A DNA stretch of 64,000 bases from Asticcacaulis machinosus (GCF_028550435.1 NZ_JAQQKV010000001.1:558001-622000); one strand, 5' to 3'. Shown: positions 51,287 to 63,453, counted from the first letter of the stretch. The notes: generated from the sequence alone by a model not told the origin. Made by a program: numbers and translations.

Positions 51287-52810
51287 CTAAATAACGTCAG
51301 CTTTGCAATGCCGGTCGATAAAGGCGGCATGGTCCGGCAGCAGGGCCACAGTCTTTGCGATCGTATCCTTGCGGGACAGTAAGGCTGCCCTGAGTTTGTG
51401 CGCGTCCTGAATTCCGGCTAGAGGGTCGCGCCGCTGAGGCATTACATCCATGCCAATCAGGATTGCCAGCCAGCTTGGCAGCACAAAGCTTTCCTGATCC
51501 AGCAGCGGCAGCAAACCGGTTTCACGGAAGGTCTCGATTTTCTCCATCAGGGTGTCCGGTAACGGCATATGCTTCACATAGCGCCAGAACGCGCTGTCCT
51601 CCCGCCCGGACAGGGCATAGTGCGCAATGATAAAGTCACGCACCCGGTCAAACTCCAATGCCTGAATGCGGTTATACTCCGTGCGCAGTCTGGGGTTAAA
51701 CGTCATATCCGGCAACATAGTGATAAGGCGCGTGATACCGTTCTGAATAAGCTGAATGGACGTCGATTCCAACGGCTCAATAAATCCGCTGGATAAGCCT
51801 ATCGCTACACAGTTTTTCACCCAGAATTCACGCCGCCGCCCGGTTGTGAATTTCAAAAGTCGCGGCTCCGCCAGCGCATCACCGTCCAGATTGCCCAGCA
51901 ATTTGTCGCGCGCGTGGCCTTCATTGGCAAAAGCTGACGAAAAAACATAGCCGTTGCCAATGCGGTGCTGAAGCGGAATACGCCATTGCCAGCCGGCCTC
52001 CAGCGCTGTTGAGCGCGTATAAGGGGTCAAGGGACTGACCGAAGCGCACGGCACCGCCCACGCCCGATCAACCGGCAGCCAGTGACTGTAGTCAAGATAG
52101 GGCTCCCTCAAGGCTTTGTCGGCCAGCAAACCGATAAAGCCGGAGCAATCTATGAACAGGTCGCCGTCAATTGTACGCCCGTCGTTCATGGTTACAGACT
52201 GGATAAAGCCATCATCGGGACGCACAGTCACATCGACAATACGGCCTTCGTGCCGGATCACGCCTTGTGCAATGGAGCGCTCTTTAAGCAGGCGGGCATA
52301 GAGTCCGGCATCAAAATGGAAAGCGTAGTTAAAGTGACTAAGCGGCGTGCGCGGATCATTGACCGGGGCCGAAAAACGGTTGTGCCGGGCCATGACCGCC
52401 GCAATAGAATAATCGTCAAAATCACCAGCCTCAGGATCATTCTGGTCTCGCAAATGAAGCCAGTGATTGAGCGTCGAATGCGGCCCTTCGTTTATGACAT
52501 AATCGCCAAAGCCGTGAAAAAACGGCTTGCCTGAACGGCTCCAGTTGACGAATTCAATCCCCAGCTTGAACGAACCGTTGGTTTTGCGGATAAACTCAAC
52601 CTCCCCCAGACCGATATCCAGATTGAAGGTGCGGATGGTCGGCACGGTGGCCTCACCCACCCCGACGGTGCCGATATCGTCGGATTCAATAAGCTCGATT
52701 TGGGTGGTTTTACTATTCACCGCCTGACCCAGCGCCCGGCTAAGGGCCACGGCCGCCATCCAGCCGGCTGAACCGCCCCCGACTATGACTATTTTTCTTA
52801 AGCGGCTCAT
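51287..52810 (-). CDS. Flavin-dependent tryptophan-halogenase-family protein (1)
   Basis: The 507-residue protein has the FAD motif IVIVGGGSAGWMAAVALSRA, the halogenase signature VGVGEATVPTIRTFN, and the conserved Lys in GSFKLGIEFVNWSR (equivalent of the PrnA catalytic lysine). GWQWRIPLQHRIGNGYV carries the W-x-W-x-I-P motif and LEPLESTSIQLIQNG the conserved Glu. Its ATG overlaps the upstream halogenase stop (ATGA). Such proteins beside TonB receptors in Caulobacterales and Xanthomonadales are thought to act in sugar-uptake loci; actual halogenation is unproven. Confidence 0.9.
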   Translation of the reverse strand: MSRLRKIVIVGGGSAGWMAAVALSRALGQAVNSKTTQIELIESDDIGTVGVGEATVPTIRTFNLDIGLGEVEFIRKTNGSFKLGIEFVNWSRSGKPFFHGFGDYVINEGPHSTLNHWLHLRDQNDPEAGDFDDYSIAAVMARHNRFSAPVNDPRTPLSHFNYAFHFDAGLYARLLKERSIAQGVIRHEGRIVDVTVRPDDGFIQSVTMNDGRTIDGDLFIDCSGFIGLLADKALREPYLDYSHWLPVDRAWAVPCASVSPLTPYTRSTALEAGWQWRIPLQHRIGNGYVFSSAFANEGHARDKLLGNLDGDALAEPRLLKFTTGRRREFWVKNCVAIGLSSGFIEPLESTSIQLIQNGITRLITMLPDMTFNPRLRTEYNRIQALEFDRVRDFIIAHYALSGREDSAFWRYVKHMPLPDTLMEKIETFRETGLLPLLDQESFVLPSWLAILIGMDVMPQRRDPLAGIQDAHKLRAALLSRKDTIAKTVALLPDHAAFIDRHCKADVI

Positions 52811-54360
52811 GCGATCTCATCAAGGGAAGGTGCTGCGCAATAGCGTTTTAAGACCTCATCATGCGCTGGCATACGATCAGTCGTCTGGGCACACAGCGTG
52901 CGCACCCGCTCAAGCGCGGCGATCAGATCTCTTTCAGGGATGCTGTCCGCCAGCGGATCATATCCTTTTGGCTGGGGCCCCTGCCCCATCAGAACAGCCA
53001 ACCAGTTCGGTTCCTGAAAAATGGTCTGGTTCGGGAAAATCGCCAGGCCCCGCGTCTCAAACAGGCTTAATTTTTCACGCAGACTGTCCGGGATCGGCAT
53101 ATGGCGCAGATAATCCCACAAAGGCTCCCCCTCACGGGCATTGGCATGGTAATGCAGGATCAGAAAATCACGGATCTGCTCCAGCTCTTCGGCCATGATA
53201 CGGTTGTAAAGACGGGCCGAGACCTCATCATTTTTCGACATCGGGAAGGTGGCCGCAAACTTTATAAGGCCGTGCTGGATCAGATGGATGGAGGTCGATT
53301 CCAGCGGTTCCAGGAACCCGCTCGACAGGCCGATAGCTACGACGTTTTTCATCCGCGACACCTTACGGCGGCCGGTCGTGAACCTTAAAAAACGCGGCTC
53401 AGCCAAGGCTTTATTATGGGGATGCTCAGAGCCTAGATTAGCCAGCAGGGTCTGGGCAGCCTCATCATCCGAAATATAATCGCTGACATACACATAGCCA
53501 TTGCCGGTACGGTGCTGAAGCGGAATACGCCATTGCCAGCCAGCCTTTAAAGCCGTCGCCCGCGTATAGGGCACCGGCGCTTCAAAGCGGGCCGAGGGCA
53601 CGGCCACCGCGCGATTGGCCGGCAGCATGTCTGACCAGTCTTCGTAACCGGCTTTGAGCGTCTGCTCTATCAGCAAACCACGAAAACCAGAGCAGTCAAT
53701 GAAATAGTCCCCCTCCACACGCTGACCATCACTGAGGCTGACATACTCAATTGTACCATCGTGAGGATTCTGGCCGACCGAGGTTATGGTGCCCGCTATC
53801 CGCCGTATACCGCGTCCCTCCGCCAGAGTGCGCAAATACCGCGCATAAAGCGAGGCGTCAAAATGATAGGCATGAGCCATCGCCGCCCTGGGGTCGCGTG
53901 AATTGGGGGCGGCCCGGTCAAAGCGGTTTTTAGTCGCGGCCACATTGCTCATGGAAAACTCGGACAAGTCAGGCTTGTAACCCAATGCTCTGGCCCGCAG
54001 CCAATAGGCGTGAAACGATACGCCATTAATGGGAGAGCCATAGGTTCCGAACGGGTGCATATAGCTGTGGCCGTCGTGGCGCCAGCCGCAAAACTCTATC
54101 CCCAGCTTAAAGGACGCCTGAGTGGCGCTCATGAATTCAGCTTCGTTGATACCCACCGCCTGATTGAAAAAGGATATGGGCGGAATGGTCGCTTCGCCCA
54201 CCCCGACCGTGCCGATCTCCGGCGACTCAATCAGGGTGATCTTCATTTGATGCGGTTTGAAAAAGTTGGTTAAAAACGCCGCCGACATCCAGCCGGCCGT
54301 GCCGCCGCCAACTATGACTATGTGCCGGATTGTCTCCGCAGGCGCCCCGTGTTGTGTCAT
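52807..54360 (-). CDS. Flavin-dependent tryptophan-halogenase-family protein (2)
   Basis: Paralogue of the downstream gene. The start MTQHGAPAETIRHIVIVG is preferred; an in-frame start 13 codons upstream is weaker. The product of about 517 residues has IVIVGGGTAGWMSAAFLTNF, VGVGEATIPPISFFNQ, ASFKLGIEFCGW (Lys), GWQWRIPLQHRTGNGYV and LEPLESTSIHLIQHG. The key residues for FAD binding and HOCl-lysine chemistry are all present. It follows the 1111-residue TonB receptor, from which it is separated by about 144 bp only in the sense that the receptor's stop lies at 54504. Confidence 0.9.
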   Translation of the reverse strand: MTQHGAPAETIRHIVIVGGGTAGWMSAAFLTNFFKPHQMKITLIESPEIGTVGVGEATIPPISFFNQAVGINEAEFMSATQASFKLGIEFCGWRHDGHSYMHPFGTYGSPINGVSFHAYWLRARALGYKPDLSEFSMSNVAATKNRFDRAAPNSRDPRAAMAHAYHFDASLYARYLRTLAEGRGIRRIAGTITSVGQNPHDGTIEYVSLSDGQRVEGDYFIDCSGFRGLLIEQTLKAGYEDWSDMLPANRAVAVPSARFEAPVPYTRATALKAGWQWRIPLQHRTGNGYVYVSDYISDDEAAQTLLANLGSEHPHNKALAEPRFLRFTTGRRKVSRMKNVVAIGLSSGFLEPLESTSIHLIQHGLIKFAATFPMSKNDEVSARLYNRIMAEELEQIRDFLILHYHANAREGEPLWDYLRHMPIPDSLREKLSLFETRGLAIFPNQTIFQEPNWLAVLMGQGPQPKGYDPLADSIPERDLIAALERVRTLCAQTTDRMPAHDEVLKRYCAAPSLDEIA

Positions 54361-54503
54361 TTTTTTATTCCGCCCCAAATTATAAAATAGCCCCGCCAAC
54401 GTCAGGAAGAAGCGTCGGCAGGGCTAGTTTTATTCATAAGACACGCTTTGACAAATAGCTTTGACAGAACGTGCCTGTTTTTCAGATATCGGTCGAACTC
54501 CGG

Positions 54504-57500
54504 TTAGAAAGTTCCGCGGACAATGAACGATACGCGACGGTCATTGACGGTCCAGCTATGGGTGCGGATCAGGGCCTTGGACATATTGCCCTGTGTCCCT
54601 AAGAACCAGCTATCGCGTTGATCCATTTCAAGTTCCATCTGCGAGTTCAGAAGGTTAACCGCCTGCACCCCGACCTTGAAGTTTTTGTTGATCGAGTAAA
54701 GGATCGATCCATCAAGCTGGCCGAACGATCTGGAATAGACCGGCACCATCAGGTTGGACGCCGAAGCGCTCATCAGATAGCGCGAACGCCAGTTGTAAGC
54801 CAGACGGGCATCAAACCCGAACTTGTTATAGAGCAAGGTCGCATTGGTGGTGTAGCGCGACAGTTGCTCCAGCGGCAGATCAAGTTTGGAGGCCCCGATC
54901 TGCGCCCCGTCTGTGGTGCTGCTTGACGTATTCTTGGCGCCGCGGCTTTCCAGAATGGTCATATTGAATTCGGTACCCAGACCGCTCAGGACACCCGGCA
55001 GGAAATCGTAGAATTGCTGGTGCTGGAATTCCATGCCCCAGATTTCGCCATGCCCCATGTTCTGAGGCACTATACCGACCGCCTGAACCGACTGGCCAGT
55101 GTCTTTAGTGATGGTGATGGCACCTGTGTTGGACTGGATATAGTCATAGACATCTTTCTTGAAGATGCCGGTCGCCAGCATACCACCGTTGAAATACCAC
55201 TCTGCCGACAAGTCGAAAGAATTGGCCCGCATCGGCTTCAGATTGGGGTTGCCCGAATAGAACCCGAACGCCACGTCCGTATGATACTGAACAGCCGCAT
55301 TTTGGGCCAGAGCCGCATCCAGTTGCGCCTGCGTATAGGGCGCATTGGTCAGTTCGTTTATGATGCCATCTGCAACGGTCGCATTACGCGATTGCAGGGT
55401 GGCAGACATGGTAAGCGAAGGCTGCAACTGATAGAAATCAGGACGAACAATGTTTTTCGAGGCCGCATAACGAATGAAGAAGTTATCGGTGACTTTCAGG
55501 CGCAGATTCAGGCTCGGCAACACGTCGGTGTAGCTGGTGCCACCAATGGTTTCAAAGCTTTGACCGTCAGCGAAGTCGATCTTGGCCGCCGCCGTCGGTG
55601 ACGCATTACGCTTTTGGGCCTGACTGATGAAGCCCACTGTCCCAAAGCCGCGGCCTTCGGTTTCGGTCTTGACGACGCGCAGACCGAAATTACCGTCCCA
55701 GCTCATGGCATTGCCATCCCACGACAGCTCTTTACCGAAGAAGGTCTCTCCGCCAAAGCGCAGCTTGGAGTAAATCGCCGTGGTCTTTTCCGATTGACGG
55801 TTGATACCGCGACCACCGAAATTCTGGAAGCCGGCATTGTAGTCGCCGTTGAAGGCTTTCCAGTAGTTGATGCCGCCGTTAGCCGATGCCCAGATCGGGT
55901 TATAGCTCAAAAGGCTGCCCTGAACGAAGGGGCTGTATTGACCGCCATTAGGCGCCCACGACGGAATGGTGCCATTGGGTCCGCCCTGAGGATAATAGCC
56001 GAACTCACCGTTGTTGTAGGCCGGCCCGCCGCCCGGAACCGGGCCGTTCCAGATGACATCATTCAGATAGTCTGACAAAGCCCCTGAATCCTTGGCCAGA
56101 TCGAAGGACGGCATGATCAGAGAGGGCACGGAGACATCGCCCTTAAAGAAATCGTCGAAAGCTACGATATCCTGATTTTGCGTATAGCGATCAGCGGTTG
56201 CGGTGACACGCGTAGCCCAGGGCGCTGAAATCAGGGCCCAGTTATAACCGCCATCACGTTGCGTCGAATAGCGCGAGGTCGCCCGCAGGCCGACCTTGAT
56301 GTCTTTCAGCCAGAAGCCGTCATCGAACGCATAGGTCGCGTCAAACTTACCCGTATACTGGCGGGCATCATTGTCGTCAGCGTGATCCATAGCCGCATAC
56401 AGATTAAATACTGACGGGGTGCTGGTGGCGTTGGCCATAGTGATTTTAGGCAAGTCACCCGACAGATCCAGACCAAAGCCGCCCGGCAGATTAACCGTAT
56501 TATAAACCGTCAGATCAGTGCCTTCGCGGTGCGATTGCACATATTGCAAATCACCGGTCAGGCTCAGCTTCTCACCATTCCACTTGAAGCCGGTTGAAAT
56601 ATCATTGGTGTTGTCGCTGACCTTACCATAGCGGGTGCCGAGGTTCAGAAGGAAAGAGTTGCTGGCGCCGCTGCTGGCATCAACCATCTGACCGCTGACG
56701 AAATTGCCATCGTCATCAAACACAAAGCTTGTACCCGTCGCCGGCGCGACAAGAAAGGACTGATTGTTCGTCGCAGAGCAGCAGGAAGAGGTCTGCGCAA
56801 AGCGATCCTGCAGAATCTGTTCAGCCTCGGTGCGGAAGAAGGTCGCAAACAGTTCCAGACTGTCCGACGGACGCCACTGGAACGCTGCATAGTAACCTGA
56901 ACGGGTACGATCCTGATGATTGTTACGATACTGGATACCAACGGGGACAAAAACCCGATCAAAGGGCTGACCGTCAATTTCATTACACTGCGTTGACAGA
57001 TTGGGAATCTGATTACCGTTACCGTCATCTATTGTATCGTTACAGTTGGCAACCGTGCCATTGAAATTTAGGCTAGTTCCACCATTATACGAAGATTGCA
57101 CCCCCTCGCCGTGGGCATTGTAGGGATCAACCGCCAGCGTATTAACCGCCGTCTTGAGTTTTGATGTCGAGGCACTCAAAAGGACGCCGATTTCGCCGAT
57201 ATTGGTATCCCAGCGATCACTCAACAAAAGGCTGGCTGAGGGCGAGCCCTCTTTGCGCAAATCACCGCGGGTATAGTCAGCAGAAAATGCGACCTGACGA
57301 CCTGCCTGATCGAAAGGCATACGGGTGCGCAGGTTAACCGTGCCACCAAGCCCGCCTTCAACAATATCCGCCGAAGGGTTTTTATAGACATCCACGCCTG
57401 AGAACAGTTCTGGCGTCACGTCTTCCCATGAAATGGCGCGACCGCCCTTGGCCGAAAACGCGTCGCGGCCATTGAGTTCCGAGCGCACCCAGGTCAGGCC

Positions 57501-57839
57501 GCGGATCTGAATGCCGGAGCCTTCGACGTTGAGACGATCCACATCGCGCGGCTCATTGGTGCGGCCGATGGTGATGCCTGCCACGCGCTGAAGCGCTTCG
57601 GTTACCGAGCGATCGGGCAGACCGCCGATATCGACGGCGGTAATCGAATCCACGATCTGATCTGAGTTTTTCTTGAGCTGCTGAGCCGTTTGAATGGCCT
57701 TACGCTGTCCGACGACCACAACTTCCTGAGTGTCTTCGGCCGTTTCGGCATCCTGTGCCTGAGCGGCAAAGCCTGCCGCTATCATCACAACGGTAGCTGA
57801 AGACAGCAAAAGGCAACGCTTGCGCGTATTGGATTTCAT
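54504..57839 (-). CDS. Large TonB-dependent receptor, Caulobacter carbohydrate-type (TIGR01782-like)
   Basis: The 1111-residue outer-membrane protein has a signal peptide ending FAAQAQD and a TonB box (EVVVVGQRKAIQTAQQ). The plug contains DSITAVDIGGLPDRSVTEAL, QRVAGITIGRTNEP, IQIRGLTWVRSELNGR and IVEGGLGGTVNLRTRMP. A very long barrel ends VSFIVRGTF. The plug motifs and size match the receptor group that sits with glycoside hydrolases, SapC and halogenase genes in Caulobacterales. Transcription runs toward the two halogenase genes. The substrate is probably an oligosaccharide, but no hydrolase is adjacent. Confidence 0.93.
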   Translation of the reverse strand: MKSNTRKRCLLLSSATVVMIAAGFAAQAQDAETAEDTQEVVVVGQRKAIQTAQQLKKNSDQIVDSITAVDIGGLPDRSVTEALQRVAGITIGRTNEPRDVDRLNVEGSGIQIRGLTWVRSELNGRDAFSAKGGRAISWEDVTPELFSGVDVYKNPSADIVEGGLGGTVNLRTRMPFDQAGRQVAFSADYTRGDLRKEGSPSASLLLSDRWDTNIGEIGVLLSASTSKLKTAVNTLAVDPYNAHGEGVQSSYNGGTSLNFNGTVANCNDTIDDGNGNQIPNLSTQCNEIDGQPFDRVFVPVGIQYRNNHQDRTRSGYYAAFQWRPSDSLELFATFFRTEAEQILQDRFAQTSSCCSATNNQSFLVAPATGTSFVFDDDGNFVSGQMVDASSGASNSFLLNLGTRYGKVSDNTNDISTGFKWNGEKLSLTGDLQYVQSHREGTDLTVYNTVNLPGGFGLDLSGDLPKITMANATSTPSVFNLYAAMDHADDNDARQYTGKFDATYAFDDGFWLKDIKVGLRATSRYSTQRDGGYNWALISAPWATRVTATADRYTQNQDIVAFDDFFKGDVSVPSLIMPSFDLAKDSGALSDYLNDVIWNGPVPGGGPAYNNGEFGYYPQGGPNGTIPSWAPNGGQYSPFVQGSLLSYNPIWASANGGINYWKAFNGDYNAGFQNFGGRGINRQSEKTTAIYSKLRFGGETFFGKELSWDGNAMSWDGNFGLRVVKTETEGRGFGTVGFISQAQKRNASPTAAAKIDFADGQSFETIGGTSYTDVLPSLNLRLKVTDNFFIRYAASKNIVRPDFYQLQPSLTMSATLQSRNATVADGIINELTNAPYTQAQLDAALAQNAAVQYHTDVAFGFYSGNPNLKPMRANSFDLSAEWYFNGGMLATGIFKKDVYDYIQSNTGAITITKDTGQSVQAVGIVPQNMGHGEIWGMEFQHQQFYDFLPGVLSGLGTEFNMTILESRGAKNTSSSTTDGAQIGASKLDLPLEQLSRYTTNATLLYNKFGFDARLAYNWRSRYLMSASASNLMVPVYSRSFGQLDGSILYSINKNFKVGVQAVNLLNSQMELEMDQRDSWFLGTQGNMSKALIRTHSWTVNDRRVSFIVRGTF

Positions 57840-57983
57840 GTTTTCCTCCCTAAAGGCGCCCAGGAATCCGCCGCACTTCGTCGGTCTTAAGTCCTAAACG
57901 TCATAGTATGTTTATTTTGAATCGGACAGGTCACACGCCTGGCTGAGACTTGATGAAAATGACTCCGGCGTCAAATTGTCAAG

Positions 57984-58013
57984 TTAATTATTTCAACTTT
58001 CTTTAATAATTAA
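57984..58013. promoter_or_regulatory. AT-rich inverted repeat upstream of the large TonB receptor
   Basis: TTAATTATT (57984-57992) and AATAATTAA (58005-58013) are exact reverse complements with a 12-bp spacer, about 145 bp upstream of the receptor ATG. Could be an operator or an UP-like element. The rest of 57840-58115 shows no other clear feature apart from the guaA terminator. Confidence 0.4.
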
Positions 58014-58036
58014 AAACCGTGTCACTTGTCACACAA

Positions 58037-58061
58037 ATAAGCCCGCATTTAGCGGGCTTAT
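58037..58061 (-). terminator. Terminator after guaA
   Basis: ATAAGCCCGC (58037-58046) and GCGGGCTTAT (58052-58061) form a perfect 10-bp stem with a 5-nt loop. On the minus strand it lies 55 bp after the guaA stop and is followed by TTGTGTG, a weak U-tract. Confidence 0.75.
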
Positions 58062-58115
58062 CAACTTTCAAGGCTGGATAGTTACGGTATTAAGTACACC
58101 ATGTGCACCGTGCCG

Positions 58116-59654
58116 CTATTCCCACTCGATGGTGCCGGGCGGCTTTGAGGTCACATCATAGACGACACGGTTGACCCCTCTGACTTCGTTGACGATGCGC
58201 GTGGCGCAGCGCCCCAGTACCGGCCACGGGAACTCATAGAAGTCCGCCGTCATACCGTCAGATGAGGTCACAGCCCTAAGCGCCAGCACGTCCTCATAGG
58301 TGCGGGCATCGCCCATAACACCGACCGTTTTCACCGGCAGAAGCACGGCAAAGGCCTGCCAGATCTGGTCGTAAAGCCCGGCCTTACGGATTTCATCAAG
58401 GTAGATCGCATCTGCATCCTGAAGCGTTTTGACCTTTTCCGGTGTAACTTCACCGGGTATGCGGATCGCAAGCCCCGGCCCAGGGAATGGATGACGGCCC
58501 ACGAATGCGTCCGTCAGGCCCAGCTCTTTGCCCAGGGCACGCACTTCGTCCTTAAACAGTTCGCGCAAGGGCTCAACCAGTTTCAGCTTCATATAGTCAG
58601 GCAAACCGCCGACATTATGATGCGATTTGATGACGGTCGATGGCCCACCATGCGGTGACACACTTTCGACCACGTCGGGGTAAAGTGTGCCCTGCGCGAG
58701 GAATTCTGCGCCATCTATTTTAGCCGCTTCTTCGTCGAACACCTCGATAAACAGGCGACCAATGGTCTTGCGCTTTTTTTCGGGATCGAATTCACCCTTG
58801 AGCGCACCGAGGAACTTATCTTGCGCCTGAACGTGGATCAGCGGGATATTGTAATGATCGCGGAACAGGGTCACGACCTGCTCGCCCTCGTTTTTGCGCA
58901 AAAGACCCGTATCGACAAATACGCAGGTCAGTTGCTCACCGATCGCTTCGTGAATCAGCACCGCGGCAACGGAAGAGTCAACCCCGCCGGACAGGCCGCA
59001 GATGACCTTACCAGAACCAACCTGCTTGCGAATTTTCTCGATCATTTCCTGACGGAAGGCCGCCATCGTCCAGTCGCCTTTGAGGCCAGCGATCTCAAAC
59101 AGGAAGTTGCGGATCATGTCGGTGCCGCGTTTGGTATGCACGACCTCCGGATGGAACTGCACCGCATAGAAGCGCTTGTCTTCATTGGCGATGGCCGCAA
59201 ACGGCGCGCCCTCTGAGGTGGCAATGACCTCAAAGCCCTCGGGGATGGCGGTGACGCGGTCACCGTGGCTCATCCACACGGTCTCTTTGGCATCCAAACC
59301 TTTGAAAATCGGCGATGATTTGGTGATTTCGATCTCGGCGCGGCCAAATTCACGGTGATGACCGCTTTCGACCTTACCGCCCAGCAAATCGCACATCAGT
59401 TGCTCGCCGTAGCAGATACCAAACACCGGCAACCCCATATCGAACAGGGCCTTATCCACCGTGGGCCCGGCTTCGACCACGCTGTGCGGGCTGCCCGACA
59501 GAATGACCGCGTTGGGTTGCACGGTTTTCAAGGCTTCTGCCGCCTTGGTGAAGGGATGGATTTCGCAATAAACACCGCATTCACGCACCCGGCGGGCGAT
59601 CAACTGGGTCACTTGCGAACCGAAATCGATGATCAGAACCTTTTCATGGTGCAT
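58116..59654 (-). CDS. guaA: GMP synthase (glutamine-hydrolysing)
   Basis: Converts XMP to GMP. The 512-residue protein has an N-terminal class I glutamine amidotransferase ([20 protein letters not shown]; nucleophile Cys in [12 protein letters not shown]; His/Glu in [11 protein letters not shown]). The ATP pyrophosphatase P-loop is [19 protein letters not shown]-terminal dimerisation domain ends GTIEWE. Length and motifs are canonical. It starts 5 bp after the RsmB-type gene, in a run guaB, MAPEG, RsmB, guaA. Confidence 0.97.
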   Translation of the reverse strand: MHHEKVLIIDFGSQVTQLIARRVRECGVYCEIHPFTKAAEALKTVQPNAVILSGSPHSVVEAGPTVDKALFDMGLPVFGICYGEQLMCDLLGGKVESGHHREFGRAEIEITKSSPIFKGLDAKETVWMSHGDRVTAIPEGFEVIATSEGAPFAAIANEDKRFYAVQFHPEVVHTKRGTDMIRNFLFEIAGLKGDWTMAAFRQEMIEKIRKQVGSGKVICGLSGGVDSSVAAVLIHEAIGEQLTCVFVDTGLLRKNEGEQVVTLFRDHYNIPLIHVQAQDKFLGALKGEFDPEKKRKTIGRLFIEVFDEEAAKIDGAEFLAQGTLYPDVVESVSPHGGPSTVIKSHHNVGGLPDYMKLKLVEPLRELFKDEVRALGKELGLTDAFVGRHPFPGPGLAIRIPGEVTPEKVKTLQDADAIYLDEIRKAGLYDQIWQAFAVLLPVKTVGVMGDARTYEDVLALRAVTSSDGMTADFYEFPWPVLGRCATRIVNEVRGVNRVVYDVTSKPPGTIEWE

Positions 59655-59659
59655 GGGTT

Positions 59660-60967
59660 TTAAGCTTTCCGTTGATAGAGGGCGACGAAGAAACCGTCAG
59701 TATTTGAGGTGCCCGGCGACAGGCGTAAGCGATGGCTACCGTTGGCCAATTTGGCAAGAGCATCCGCGCCGTCAGAAGTGATTTGCGGCACACGCACAGC
59801 GTCTGCAATCGGGCGCGGCTTAAATTGCGGATGATCGGCCTCAAACCGATCCGCGGTCATGTCATTCTCATCCGGCAGGATCGAACAGGTCGCATAGGCC
59901 AACAGCCCGCCCGGCTTAACCAGACGCGAGGCGCGATGAAGAATTGCAGATTGCAATTCATGCAGTCGCGCCACTTCCTCTTCGGTCAGTTTATGAGCGG
60001 TTTCAGGCCGCCTGCGCCAGACCCCCGAACCGGAACAGGGCGCATCGACCAGCACCAGATCGGCCACGCCGATTAGGTCTTCAAGCCCGTCACCGTCCGT
60101 CGTCAACTGGCGAAACTCGGCCTCAAGGCCAGCACGGGCAAGGCGCGGCTTAATATTGTTCAGGCGCGTTTTTTCGACATCCGAAGCGATTAATCTGCCC
60201 GATGTTTTACCTTCCAGCGTCTGCATCGCCTGCAATAGGCCCAGCGTCTTACCGCCCCCGCCCGCGCAGTAATCGATCACCGTCATACCGGGTTTAGCAC
60301 CGGCCAGAAACGCCGCCAGTTGCGAGCCTTCGTCCTGAATTTCGATGATGCCCTGCCTGAACGCAGGCAGTGCGCGCACATTGGGCGGCGGATCGGCCGG
60401 CAACCGCAGGCCAAACGCTGAATAGGGCGTCAATTCCGGCTTATAACCCAGCATCTCAAGGCCCTGACGGATCGGTTCGCGGTCGCCATTGACCCTCAGA
60501 TCAATGGGCGCGCGCGGCAGCATCAGGGCCTCGGCCTCCTTCAGCCAGTCGTCACCATAGACGGCCTTGAGGCGCTCCGACACAAAGGCGGGCAGTCCCG
60601 CCTCCAGCCACTGCGGCGCTTCGCCCTCCCCCGCCGACAACCGATTGCGCTCCGCAAGCGAAAGCTTGGGCGGCGCATAACCTTCGCCGGTATAGAGCGC
60701 ATCAATTTCATCGACACTCACCCCATCCAGCAGGTGTAAAGCGCCTAAAATCAACGACCTGCCGGAATCGGAATCCATTGCAAAAGACAAGCGCTCGCGC
60801 GAACGCAGGCATTGATATACCTTATCAGCGATCGCACGGCGGTCTTTTGAACCCGCATAGCGGTGGTTGCGGCCCCAGTCTTTCAGCACCTCTTCGGCCG
60901 CCTTGCGCGTCCCTTTGAGGATATCGAGAATGTCGGCAGCGGCGGCTAGGCGAGCAGCAGGGGTCAA
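59660..60967 (-). CDS. RsmB/NOP-family class I SAM-dependent RNA (cytosine-5) methyltransferase
   Basis: Predicted rRNA m5C methyltransferase. The 435-residue protein has an N-terminal NusB-like helical region (about 1-140), then the Rossmann domain with [20 protein letters not shown] (SAM), motif [17 protein letters not shown], and motif [15 protein letters not shown] (catalytic Cys). The pattern fits RsmB and its alphaproteobacterial relatives; the exact cytosine target is not predicted. It lies between a MAPEG gene (9 bp upstream) and guaA. Confidence 0.92.
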   Translation of the reverse strand: MTPAARLAAAADILDILKGTRKAAEEVLKDWGRNHRYAGSKDRRAIADKVYQCLRSRERLSFAMDSDSGRSLILGALHLLDGVSVDEIDALYTGEGYAPPKLSLAERNRLSAGEGEAPQWLEAGLPAFVSERLKAVYGDDWLKEAEALMLPRAPIDLRVNGDREPIRQGLEMLGYKPELTPYSAFGLRLPADPPPNVRALPAFRQGIIEIQDEGSQLAAFLAGAKPGMTVIDYCAGGGGKTLGLLQAMQTLEGKTSGRLIASDVEKTRLNNIKPRLARAGLEAEFRQLTTDGDGLEDLIGVADLVLVDAPCSGSGVWRRRPETAHKLTEEEVARLHELQSAILHRASRLVKPGGLLAYATCSILPDENDMTADRFEADHPQFKPRPIADAVRVPQITSDGADALAKLANGSHRLRLSPGTSNTDGFFVALYQRKA

Positions 60968-60976
60968 GGTTTAGTC

Positions 60977-61366
60977 CTAAATCAACAAGGCGATCAGACA
61001 GGCGATGATACCAAACATCGATACGCCCCAGATCGCAAAACGAAACGGCCAGCCATAAGCATAGGCCGGAATATAGAATATGCGTGCCACCAGATAGACC
61101 GTGGCCCCGATCTGCGACAACTCAGATGAGCGGCCCCTCAGCGCCAGACAGATAATGATGACCGCAAAGAAAACAAAGGTTTCCTTGAAGTTGGTAAATG
61201 AGCGCTCAAGCCGCCCCGCCATGCCCGTATGCACCACCGGCTCATCGCGCGGGCCTGCCGCCCATTTCAGATTACCCTCCTGCCGACGCGCCGCCAGAGC
61301 CGCGATCGCCAAATGGATCAGGCCCAGGATCACAGTATAGACAAGAATGAACACTTCATTGGTCAT
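60977..61366 (-). CDS. MAPEG family membrane protein
   Basis: Four-helix inner-membrane protein of the MAPEG superfamily (membrane-associated eicosanoid/glutathione metabolism). The 129-residue product has the signature MAGRLERSFTNFKETFVFFA (R..R...NF.E) at about residue 49, and ATVYLVARIFYIPAYAYG. Bacterial members may have glutathione transferase activity, but many are uncharacterised. Located in the guaB to guaA run. Confidence 0.88.
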   Translation of the reverse strand: MTNEVFILVYTVILGLIHLAIAALAARRQEGNLKWAAGPRDEPVVHTGMAGRLERSFTNFKETFVFFAVIIICLALRGRSSELSQIGATVYLVARIFYIPAYAYGWPFRFAIWGVSMFGIIACLIALLI

Positions 61367-61421
61367 GGACGGCTCCGGTACAGGTTCAAAACCGCCGAAA
61401 GCGGCGGCCCTGACTGATACG

Positions 61422-62969
<1,548 letters not shown>

Positions 62970-63018
62970 CTAAATCGGAGCAGTCTCGTGATTTAGGTTA
63001 CCATGGGGGATATCCGGA

Positions 63019-63453
63019 ATGACGATGATGCAACGTGTACTCTGGGCATGGTTTGCGGCCGCATTGATGCCGGGCATCGCCCTTAGCCTTTATCTGCTCA
63101 TAATGAGCGGGGGCTTTGACTTATCTCTTCTTGTATTCGTTACGCTGCTTACAACCCCGATTACATTTATAATTGCGTCGCTGCATATTTTGATTTTGGG
63201 ATTGCCGCTATTTTACAAACTGGAGACCCTAGGTCGCCTCAATCTGTGGACGTCAGCGCTTAGCGGACTGATAATAGCTGGCACGCCTTTTTTACTGCTG
63301 AGTTTAATGAACGCGCCTACCTCTCAGTGGCCCCCCATGATTATGAGCATCTACAGCGTCTCAGGCTTCTTCGGTATTATTGGTGGGATCAGTGCGTGGT
63401 GTGTCTGGCGATATACCGCACCGAAGGAAATCGTAACGGAAACCATCCCTTAA
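63019..63453 (+). CDS. Small polytopic membrane protein of unknown function
   Basis: The 144-residue protein has four hydrophobic helices (about 8-30, 37-64, 78-98, 112-132) joined by short loops and ends in a polar tail PKEIVTETIP. GGGGGATATCCGGA precedes the ATG. It shows no recognisable family motif and is slightly more AT-rich than the gua genes. Divergent from guaB. No function is proposed. Confidence 0.65.
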   Translation: MTMMQRVLWAWFAAALMPGIALSLYLLIMSGGFDLSLLVFVTLLTTPITFIIASLHILILGLPLFYKLETLGRLNLWTSALSGLIIAGTPFLLLSLMNAPTSQWPPMIMSIYSVSGFFGIIGGISAWCVWRYTAPKEIVTETIP

